This document shows positions 55,553 to 64,000 of a stretch of 64,000 nt of DNA, piece after piece (within the stretch, counting starts at the first letter, position 1; the number at the start of each line of letters is the position of its first letter). The notes beneath the pieces are model-generated. The model did not search any database. It worked only from the letters and a program-made list of their open reading frames with translations, and was not told the DNA's origin. Both the position numbers and the translations under genes were made by a program. Source of the DNA: Gymnogyps californianus (Eukaryota; Chordata; Aves; Accipitriformes; Cathartidae); assembly GCF_018139145.2 (NCBI RefSeq), contig NC_059500.1, positions 50,896,663 to 50,960,662 of the forward strand. Reading direction: 5' to 3'.

Positions 55553-58500
55553 CTCTGAGAAGTTTCAATCAGATACTGCTATTCTCCATTGCACTGTGCT
55601 AAAATTGTCAAAGTGCAAATTCTTTAAAATGTTGGAAAAAAATGGAAATCGGAAAATTCATTCTCTTTGGGGGCTTTTTTGTAGAAATTTCTGGGCTTTT
55701 AAAAAGTAATTTAGATAATTAATTGATTTATGTGCTCCTTATTTTTTATTTGTATATTTACATAATATTATTTATATACTTTAAGAAACAAAAAAGGAGT
55801 TCTTCTCATAAGAAATGTGCAATCACTGTCTTTCCTGACAGGTGTGTCCCCCCACCCCGCTTTTCTCTTTCATATATTGAAACAGTAATTTTCATGTCCT
55901 TCCTCCTTTCCAAAAGATTATCTTTCTCAGCATGGTAGAAATATGGATTTTCTTTGCCCTTTTTTGGGAGACCTTCACATTTGTGAAATATCTTGTCTAA
56001 AGTCTCTACCAAAAATTAATCTGCATTGAAAAACCCCTTTTCAGAACCAACATCCATTGCCATATTTATTTATGATGTTTTTATGTCATGCTTGCCATGT
56101 TGTTGTCATAGCATTTTTTATTGCCAACATATTTTAGTCAAGTATTTTTTGAATCAGTGTTGTCTTTTTACACACCCAGTACCTTTACCATAATTATGCA
56201 AGAAATTCAGATAAGCAGATGTGAGGACTGGAAGCAAAACATGTAAAAGTCAAGAATTTTGTCTACAATATTATTTAGAACTTATTTTTGTCTAGAAATA
56301 AAATAATGGTGGTAGGATATTATTCAATATCATATCACTACTAGAAGCAGCCAGATCTTCACTGATGCGTCATACTGTGATATCTTTGCTATCAAGTAGA
56401 ATCTAGTAAATGTCACTTTTAAAGGTAGACTTTTCAATTAACTCTTCTATTGTATCAAATGTCTATATTCCTGATGTTAAATTATGGCTGTAGTTTACAA
56501 TCATTTAAAAGCTGCTTTTTATTAAAGGAAATCTGTCTGATAATCTTTTCTTTAAAACAAAAAAGTAATATTTCCTTCATCATGCACAGATTTTATAGGT
56601 TAATTAAATTGCTGTATCATTCAAAGTAGTATTATTATATGTATAAAAGTATGAACTACAGGAAAAAATATCCTGATCAAACTTTGCAATAATCGATTAG
56701 CTTCACAAAACTGTAGTGAAAAGTAAGATAAAGAAATTGTGATGAACCTGTTCGATTGTACTATGGCAATATGTCCATTTAGTGATGTGTGATATGTATA
56801 GTGGCCCAGATGTTTGTATTTCTGCCAGTAAAATTGGGAATGTTTACATGCAGCGTACTTTTAAAAGCACTAGTAATTCTGTAGCTTGCTTTGAAATAAG
56901 AAAGTTGGCTTGCTAAATCCTTGTTTTGTAAATTCACATGAAATTGAACTAGTGTCTCCTTACAATGTAATGGAAATCCACCAAAATAATCTATCTGCTT
57001 TTCTCACATATTTACTGAGGGAACAATTACAAGTATTTTTGATATTAACAAAATAGTAAAATATACATACAGCATACTCATATAATGTTATCACATTTCT
57101 CCAGTACAGTGCTTCTTACTTCATATTATCACAGGAGTTTTTATTTTTATTTTGTCTGAAGGAGAGCGACATGGTGAAAAGTCTAAATGAGCTAGCTGGC
57201 TAAATTCCTCTGAGTCAGTGGTAAAGTGTTCTATGTCAGAGGAAGGGATTTAGGGACCCCTAAAAATCAGTAGCTGGAAGGAAGGAAAGATGTGGTCATG
57301 GCTGACTGAGGCTGTCTTAGACAACAGTAGGTGTTCTGCAAAGTACAGGGGAAACAGCTGAAACCAGGAATGAATTTCAGAGAGGCAGAAGAGCGGGTAG
57401 ACCTCATGATGAGTGTGAATACAAACCAGGAGAGAAATGGAATGTGCCAAAGCAGATGTTACTGAAGTCTTGTGAAGAAGAGGAGAAAGAGGAGGAGGAG
57501 AAGGAGGAGGAGGAGGAGGTGGTGCATGTGGGAGAGAGGTGTGTTTTTAGCCAGATGAGGCAGAGCAGAGAGGGGAGAGTTGCATGTGATGGAAACTATG
57601 GAGTTGTAAACATTAAGACAGAAAATACTGGATTCCTATGTGAATTATTGAAAACTTACTCTTTAGAAAATAACATCTACAGAAAAATCTCCCACAAATA
57701 GTTTTTCATCATGCTGTAGAATAACTGATGTAGATATCTAGTTCTAAGGAGTCCAGTCACTTCAATCTATCGAAGTGTCCAACAGTCCACACCAATTCTG
57801 AAAAGTCTTAATAAATGCTTGTTTTTAAAAGATATAAATTTACCCCTTTGCTTAATCCTTTGCAGCTGCTCTTACCTAGAAAATCTATTAGGGACAGGAA
57901 TATGCAAGTCCATTTAATTAAAAAAAAGAAAAAGAGAAAAAACCAAGATTTTCTAGTAATTGAACCCAGTATCTGGGCCCGAATCTCCAAAAGGTTTAAT
58001 CTACCTAGCTTCACAGGCTTCAAGGGATTTAAGTAATTTCTCAAGTGAAGTCGTTATCCTTTTTGTTGCTTTTAACTTAAAATTCCTATATCTTACACTA
58101 ATGCTCTAACCTTAGAGATGAAAAGTCAGTTTGTTGTTTCTTAGCTAAAAAAAGAAATAATCCAAAAATCTATGACAATCTTGAATTTTTGACTCTTCTA
58201 AAGGGATTTGTAGTGAGATTTAAGAGTTTTGACTAAAATTAGATTAATGTCAGGTAAACTGCAATACTTACGTTCTCTATACCGCTCTCCAAAAACTTTT
58301 GATAGAAGATAGTGTAGATCAAATTCTGCAGTGACTTTCTTGGAGCAGGGATTAAATAAGGGTATGTTTCAGTGTGTTACAGTAGATCTGAAGATTGTGT
58401 TTTCCGTACGAGATGATTACTTTTCACTATTGATTTGAATACTAAGTCTTTATACCTCCACATCTCTGCAATTCCAACATAGCACTTGATATTGAGTACT

Positions 58501-60267
58501 GCACTGGTTGCATATGAATACTTACTATGTATTGAATGTGGCTTTTTTGTTCATCCCTGGCAATTTAAATTTACATGTTGATATCATTTTCTGTAAACAG
58601 GAAACATCATTCAGTCCTAGTTAGTCAAATATTTTCTCAGGTAAATTGTCTGAATTTTTACTTAGGAAAACACCAAATCTTTAACCGTGAGTTCTAAAAG
58701 ATGCATAAGCAGGTTCTAAGTTATTTGAAAAAGCATCCCAGAATGAAAAATGTGCAAAAATATTAAATCGGGCATAATGCTGAAATTACACTTAAGAGCT
58801 GGGTGACAGAGAAAAATTATGAGCTAGTAGTATCAGCAGCAGGAAACATTAGCCAATTAAACTGAATTATAGATAGAATTTTTCTAATGAGGGCTGCTGT
58901 CCAGTAGGAGCTGAACTGTGACCTGTTGTAGACATGCACACCAATAGTAGCATTTTATGTAAGTACAGTAAGTACACTTATTAACAGCTTTAACCATAAG
59001 CAAATAGTTTGTGATCTGTGCCCACACTAAGAGAGACAGGAGCTTGTCACGTGGCAGATAAAATGTAATTTCATCCCTGAAGTGATTCATAAAAATATCC
59101 TCAGGGTCAGAGATGGTTTAAAACATATAAAAGTCTGCAGTTTTCTTGAAGACAGAGGGTTTTTTTATTTAATGGTGGATACCTTATCACGTAGCAAACA
59201 GGAAGTTTATACTATCTCTATCACATGAAACTCTTGACTATATATTCTCCATTACTATGTAGAAGAATAAGTGAATCTTAACATATACTAACAAAAGGAT
59301 GATAAGAGTAAGATTTGAATGTGAGGTTCTAGAAAATGGAGTTGGAATCTGTTTTGTTTCACTGGAAATATTTAATAGCAATTGATGGAGCTTCCCAGTG
59401 TGTTTCAGCATTTTGGAGTCCCCTTAGAGATTACAATGAATCCAGGTCCAGTATTTAAACATATCGTAAACATATAATTAGGAATATAACAACAAAGTAT
59501 TTCCCCTTAAATTTCTGAGTCCTTTCATGTCCAAATTGTATTTACTTCCTTTACTTCCTTGTTTAAACTGCAGAATATAAGGTTAGGCCCTGATTCTGTG
59601 TTGAAATACTGCTGTTACTACAAGGTGCTGCAAAAAGAAGTGGAGAAAACGTAAGCAGGTTCTGCAAGGATAGCAAGTCTATTTCCTTGCAGTAGAAATG
59701 TAGAAAATAATTATTAATTATTTAAGCAAATTATATAAGTAATTAAAATAGTAATCCTGGCTACATTCTTACAAGATTGGCATGCAGCCAGACTAAGGGA
59801 GGCCATTTGCAAATGCAACCTGATACAGCTAAGCACCCTTTTCTGGTGAGTGTGGAGAAGAGAGGGGAGAATATGATGCCCCAGCTGTGGCATCCTTCCC
59901 ATGAAGTTATCGGGCACGGAAAAATCTTCTGCCCTCAGAAGAGGGATTGTGCCAAAACAATGCTGAACCTTCAGTAATACTTAGACCATAGCCTAACACT
60001 AAGCAAATATTGAAAAACTACTTAACATGAACATAGATTTTTAAATGGAAGTACATGTTTAAGTGATTTTGAGATTTATTCAGGTGTTTATTAGCAGTTT
60101 ATTGTTGAGTACCTTTTTTTAGTTAATCAAAAACTTCTAAAGATTGTTTTATAAATCAAATTTTAAACCTCCACATTCAAAATTCTATACCTTTATTTAT
60201 AATACTTAAATAAATCTCTCATGGATCATAAACAAGCTCTTTTATATATTGTCATCTCATACATAGC
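55553..60267. other. Anonymous non-coding DNA
   Basis: About 4.7 kb with no recognised gene or dispersed repeat. It contains a GA/GGA tract at 57474-57519 (listed separately). The plus frame 57444-57701 is driven by that tract and is not evidence of a gene. Confidence 0.5.
57474..57519 (+). repeat. GAA/GGA purine microsatellite
   Basis: About 46 bases of GAAGAAGAGGAGAAAGAGG followed by GGA and AGGAGG units, interrupted by AAA and GAAGG. A polypurine/polypyrimidine tract of this kind could adopt a triplex structure. Confidence 0.88.
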
Positions 60268-60457
60268 TGTGGTGGGTTGACCCTGGCTGGATGCCAGGTG
60301 CCCACCAAAGCCGCTCTATCATCACTCCCCCTCCTCAAGTGAACAGGGGAGAGAAAATAAAATGAAATGCTTGTGGGTCGAGGTAACGACAGGGAGATCA
60401 CTCACCAATTGCCGTCACGGGCAAAACAGACTCGACTTGGGGAAAAAATTAATTTAA

Positions 60458-60463
60458 TTTATT
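60458..60463 (-). terminator. LTR poly(A) signal AATAAA (family 2, copy C)
   Basis: TTTATT in plus, AATAAA on the sense strand, in a TTAATTTAATTTATTAC context. Confidence 0.65.
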
Positions 60464-60689
60464 ACTAGTCAGATTAGAGTAGGATAATGAGATATAAAAC
60501 CAAATCTTAAAAACACCTTCCCCCCACCCCTCCCTTCTTCCCGGGCTTAACTTTACTCCCAAACTTTCTACCTCCACCCCTGCCCCCGAGCGGCGCAGGG
60601 GGATGGGTAATGGGGGCTGCAGTCAGTTCATCACACGTTGTCTCTGCCACTCATTCCTCCTCAGGGGGAGGACCCCTCACACTCTTCCC

Positions 60690-61110
60690 CTGCTCCAGCG
60701 TGGGGTCCTTCCCACGGGAGACAGTCCTCCATGAACTTCTCCAATGTGACTCCTTCCCATGGGCTGCAGTTCTTCACAAACTGCTCCAGCGTGGGTCCCA
60801 TCCATGGGGTGCAGTCCTTCAGGAATAGACTGCTCCAGCGTGGGTCCCCTGCGGGGTCACAAGCCCTGCCAGCAAACCTGCTTCAGCGTGGGCTCCTCTC
60901 TCCACAGGGCCACAGGTCCTGCCAGGAGCCTGCTCCAGTGCAGGCTTCCCATGGGGCCACAGCCTCCTTTGGGCGTCCACCTGCTCCGGTGTAGGGTTCT
61001 CCATGGGCTGCAGGTGGATATCTGCTCCACCTTAGACATCCATGGGCTGCAGGGGGACAGCCTGCCTCACCATGGTCTTCACCATGGGCTGCAGGGGAAT
61101 CTCTGCTCCG
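60690..61110 (-). repeat. About 50-bp degenerate tandem repeat inside LTR copy C
   Basis: Plus-strand anchors of the form CTGCTCCAGCGTGGGTCC recur eight times, at intervals of 91, 49, 48, 52, 51, 41 and 81 bases, so the basic unit is about 50 bp. Copy A shows the same periodicity at 22274, 22321 and 22370. Copy number differs between LTRs and could account for part of their length difference. Confidence 0.8.
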
Positions 61111-61238
61111 GTGCCTGAAGCACCTCCTCCCCCTCCTTCTTCACTGACCTTGGTGGCTGCGGAGTTGTTCCTCTCACATCTTCTCACTCCTCTCTCTCTG
61201 GCTGCAACTGCCACTCCCCTGTAATGTCTTTTCCCTTT

Positions 61239-61248
61239 CTTAAATATG
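61239..61248 (-). promoter_or_regulatory. Candidate LTR TATA-like element (family 2, copy C)
   Basis: CATATTTAAG on the sense strand. It sits about 180 bases into the LTR, and an AT-rich stretch occurs at the same place in copies A and B (TTTTTAAAAATATG near 22622-22640 and TTTTAAAAATATG near 44581-44593 in plus). Functional status unknown. Confidence 0.35.
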
Positions 61249-61431
61249 TTATTCCAGAGGCACTACCACTGTTGCTGACTGGCTTGGCCTTGGCCAGCGG
61301 CGGGTCTGTCTTGGAGCCGGCTGGCATTGACTTTATCGGACATAGGTGAAGCTTCTAGCAGCTTCTCACAGAAGCCACCCCTGTAGCCCTCCTGCTACCA
61401 CAACCTTGCCACGCAAACCCAATACAGTAGC

Positions 61432-63436
61432 AAAAGATGTCTTTTGGCTAAAAAAAATAGCTCTATGATTCTCTATTTTTTTAAATCAAATTACTCTTGG
61501 AAAATGGATTTAGCCCACAAGAATAAAATATTTTCAAATTCTGACTGGTAAGGTTTTATTGAACTAGAAAGAAATAGTTGCAGAAATGCTCAGATCTTAC
61601 CCATCCTTGCAACACTTATTTATACAAGTATAAAAATATTTATACTTATTTCTTACAAGTATAAAATTAATGACACATGCCTGATGTAAGTGAACTAAAT
61701 TTTTATAAAATTATTTTAACAAAAATTTAAAGGAACTAAACCCAGCAATTCACAAAAACAAATTTTAAACTTAATTTCATTTTTCAAAGTCAAGATACTT
61801 GAAAAATCAAATTAAATGAAACCTGCAGGTGATGCAGACTGGATATGTCAATTTCTCCTACTAACACTACTTTAAACAGCAACCTTTTGGATGTTTGTTT
61901 TTCAAAGAAAGAAGGATTCTTCTTGGACTGGATTTTCCAGTGGGTTCAGCATCCAGCAGCCTCAGTAAATGTTCAGATTCGTAGGTGCAAATTGTTCTCA
62001 GTGGGAGCTCCTAGATGTTTATCTTTCTTGAGAATTTTAGCTTTTGTAGAAGAGCTGAACACATGGAAACCTGGCTGTCTGAGTTCTTCCTCCATCTTTT
62101 TTCCTTTACAAGATTTTTCCTCCAGCAAGACAAATGTATGCATAAACAAGATCAGCAAGCACCAGTGAGGTATTATTTGAAGAAACTATTTTTGGTCTTC
62201 AGGGGTTCTTAACCTGGGTTCATACCTCTGTTCCATTTACTGATTTGGATGTGGCCTTAAAGCAGTGTTTCTTTACCCACTCTGCATTTTGATTCAATAG
62301 TTCTTCTCACCTGCTGACACATTTGAGTCTTTCCCAGCTAGAAAGGCATACACTAACTGTAGTTTATTACTCATTCAAATTATCCAGAGGGCTCAGTAAC
62401 AGAATACACTGTGGCCTATTCAAGCAGTGACGCAGCAGAGAACCAGGTGTCCAAGCTAACCGCCTTTGGGAATGCAAACTGTCAGATAGTACGCCATATA
62501 AGTCAAATATCCAGTTCAAGACGTGTTACTTCCATGGTTACCAATGAGCAACCTGTCTGACATTCTGGAATGTGCGCAAGGGAAGGTACTTACTCCTGTT
62601 GTAATCCTACAAAGTCACAAGAATATAAGAACATAAGAAAGACCTAAGCCTCTGTGACAATTTTGATGAATTTATTCATACCACTGCTCAGTTCATTGTG
62701 TTCTGAAAATAACTTTCTTAGGCACTTAACTGTCTCTCTGTGGTCTGCAGTGAGCCTGTACAACAGAGAGATGTGTCACATAGGACTAAACAGGCAGCAG
62801 AGAAATGTCCATTGGCACCTGCTTTTTAGAACACTTGTGTATACATTAATGACCAGCAGAAAAAGTTGGTCCCATTTTCTTGTGTCTGGTAAGTTATAAG
62901 TGCAGTGATTCTTATGGAAATTCTATTCAAGCATATTTGACAGTATTTCCATTTCCATATTTTACCAAGAATCCTGTCTTCTGACCTTCTCTTGCATGGA
63001 TTCTAAACACAGATTTTTTTCTGAGAGTATATGCTGTACATCCCTCTAGGCACAGTTAGAACAGAGAAAAAGCTTTAAAAAAGGCAACTAAAAAGGAGCT
63101 TACAACACAAGATCTTTCTGTCAAATCTAATTTAGATTCCTGTCCTTGCATTAACCAAGTTGTAGCTGATAAACTTACAACCCCTGTTGCTGCTGCAACA
63201 ACAAAATGATGGCTGTGAACTCAGTTCTTTTTTCACATTTGCAAGCATAATTTTGAGTAAACTTTCCACAAATCAGTAGCATTGCATTGGTGGAAATAAG
63301 GAGACCATTATCATGCAGTGATATGGGGGGCCTATACTGCAGCATTGTGGAATGATCTTGGATTTAATTAGCTTACTGTAGGGCATTTATAACTTAAAGC
63401 TTCTGTATTCTTTAACCTTCCTTGTCACCTCCTACT
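61432..63436. other. Anonymous AT-rich non-coding DNA
   Basis: No gene or clear repeat. A short 'GAATATAAGAACATAAGAA' string near 62620 recalls the start of an old CR1/L3 3' end, but there is too little to support a call. Confidence 0.5.
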
Positions 63437-63980
63437 GCATGAGCCATTAGCGTCCAGCAGCTTCTTGTTTCGGGCTCTGTGATACAGGAAGGATATTGAT
63501 AAACATGACTGAGTTTCAGGGGAGGCCTCGGAGACAGTGGAATTGGAGCCTTTGTCCTGCGAGGAGAGACTGTGGGACTGGGGCTGGTTCAGCTGGGAGA
63601 AGGGTGGGATTCAGGGGCACCTAACAGCATCCCCTGCACCGATGGGAGGGGATGGGAGGGGATGGAGGAGATGCAGCCGGGCTCTTCACAGTGGTGCATG
63701 GTGGGAGGGTGAGCGACAGCAGCACAAGCTGAAACATGGGAGGCTCAGGCTGGAGGTAAGGAGAAGCCTTTTCCCTATGAGGACAGCCCAGCAGTGGGGC
63801 TGGGGACCAGGGAGGTTGGGCCGTCTCCAACCTTGGGCGTTTCTCATCCTGCCTGGATGAAGTCCTGAGCAGCCTGGTCTGAGCCCACGGCTGAGCCTGC
63901 TCAGGGCAGGGGCGGGGACCATGGCCTCCCCAGGTCCTCAGCAGCCTGAATTGTCCTGCAGTTTCTATGATACCCCCAAA
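63437..63980 (+). mobile_element. GC-rich CR1 3' end
   Basis: Homologous to the 3' part of the old CR1 at 7690-8229: shared blocks are ATTGATAAACATGACTGAGTTTCAGGGGAGGCC near 63496, TTGTCCTGCGAGGAGAGACTG near 63551, and 'CTCTTCACAGTGGTGC' near 63681. It includes the C-terminal ORF2 codons and the 3' UTR. Its base composition is far richer in G+C than the flanking DNA and than the copy at 7.7-8.2 kb. The element probably ends near 63975 (CAGTTTCTATGATAC). The 107-codon plus frame (63537-63860) is only the decayed ORF2 tail. Confidence 0.85.
63644..63661 (+). repeat. G-run cluster (G-quadruplex-capable) in CR1
   Basis: GGGAGGGGATGGGAGGGG contains four G-runs of three or four bases with loops of 1-2 bases, and two copies of the unit GATGGGAGGG. 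The unit is tandemly duplicated relative to the copy at 7.9 kb, so it is probably slippage within a G-rich CR1 3' region. Confidence 0.85.
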
Positions 63981-64000
63981 CTGAACTGAACACTCCTTGG

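Larger units (their letters stand above)
60268..61426 (-). mobile_element. Solo LTR, family 2, copy C
   Basis: A 1159-bp solo LTR in reverse orientation: plus-strand ends TGTGGTGGGTTGACC (60268) and CAAACCCAATACA (61426). Flanks ATAGC (60263-60267) and GTAGC (61427-61431) form a 5-bp duplication with one mismatch. It is the longest of the three copies. A sense-strand AATAAA lies at plus 60458-60463 and an AT-rich TATA-like CATATTTAAG at plus 61239-61248. The CTGCTCC-centred repeat recurs at 60690, 60781, 60830, 60878 (variant), 60930, 60981, 61022 and 61103, mostly 41-52 bases apart. No internal retroviral sequence. Confidence 0.94.

Noticed and set aside
57444..57701. Glu-rich frame at a GA/GGA tract
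   Set aside because: The acidic stretch is just the microsatellite translated. No conserved flanking sequence.
62610..62645. Short ATAAGAACATAAGAA string resembling an old CR1/L3 3' end
   Set aside because: Only about 15-20 bases match, with none of the following ACTGGGTCAGACC block, so it is not supportable.
1..64000. CRISPR arrays, bacterial operons, tRNA or rRNA genes
   Set aside because: No spacer-separated direct repeats, no Shine-Dalgarno-led gene strings, and no tRNA/rRNA sequence was recognised. The base composition and LINE/LTR content are those of a vertebrate genome.
1..64000. Endogenous hepadnavirus or other non-retroviral viral insertions
   Set aside because: No frame in the window has polymerase, core or surface patterns of such viruses. 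The only reverse-transcriptase-like frames are CR1.

Overview
The window looks like a piece of bird nuclear genome. It is AT-rich, intergenic or intronic DNA with many dispersed CR1 (chicken repeat 1) LINE fragments and avian endogenous-retrovirus LTRs. I find no Alu, L1 or other mammal-specific repeat, no bacterial gene organisation, and no host protein-coding gene I can defend. The two solo-LTR families are, to my recollection, of the kind shared widely among Neoaves, but that placement rests on memory and not on a search. Most open frames in the window are short chance frames or antisense shadows of repeats.

Layout. 1-6.5 kb is anonymous DNA with one old CR1 fragment (about 2.47-3.13 kb, minus). 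A decayed CR1 ORF2 and tail lies at about 6.55-8.23 kb (plus). A solo LTR of family 1 (13579-14174, plus) abuts another CR1 fragment (14.18-14.96 kb), and a CR1 3' piece sits at 16.28-16.93 kb. The most complex locus is 18.37-23.30 kb: one long minus-strand CR1 (endonuclease, reverse transcriptase and 3' end) split by two solo LTRs, family 1 at 18846-19440 and family 2 at 21773-22827. 23.3-32.7 kb is mostly unique, with an ancient CR1-like remnant and a CR1 3' end carrying an (ATTCT)n tail. A third family 1 solo LTR is at 32678-33289, followed by almost 10 kb with no recognisable repeat. At 43.09-44.80 kb a CR1 3' end is interrupted near its terminus by a second family 2 LTR. 45.9-46.5 kb holds an ancient CR1-like remnant. 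46.9-48.7 kb is a GC-richer ERV LTR-plus-leader fragment (minus). 50.17-52.56 kb is the best-preserved CR1 ORF2 (plus). 60268-61426 is the third family 2 LTR, and a GC-rich CR1 copy closes the window at 63.44-63.98 kb.

How the parts relate. There is no operon-like or pathway logic. The content is a record of successive retrotransposition. The three family 1 LTRs are each flanked by a perfect 5-bp target-site duplication (AAAAC, CAGGT, ATTTA), and each has TG...CA ends, a TATAAA box and an ATTAAA poly(A) signal. They are therefore intact solo LTRs left by recombination of ERVL-like proviruses. The family 2 LTRs (about 1.06-1.16 kb, all minus) carry a roughly 50-bp internal repeat and end in TGTATTGGG...CCACCACA. 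Insertion of LTRs into CR1 copies gives a relative chronology: CR1 first, LTRs later.

I did not find a convincing new biological system. The points most worth a second look are the doubly nested CR1 locus, the open frames shared between copies of each LTR family, the ERV leader with a duplicated primer-binding-site-like motif, and one weak candidate exon near 11.0 kb. Edges of diverged elements are approximate, usually within 10-40 bases.
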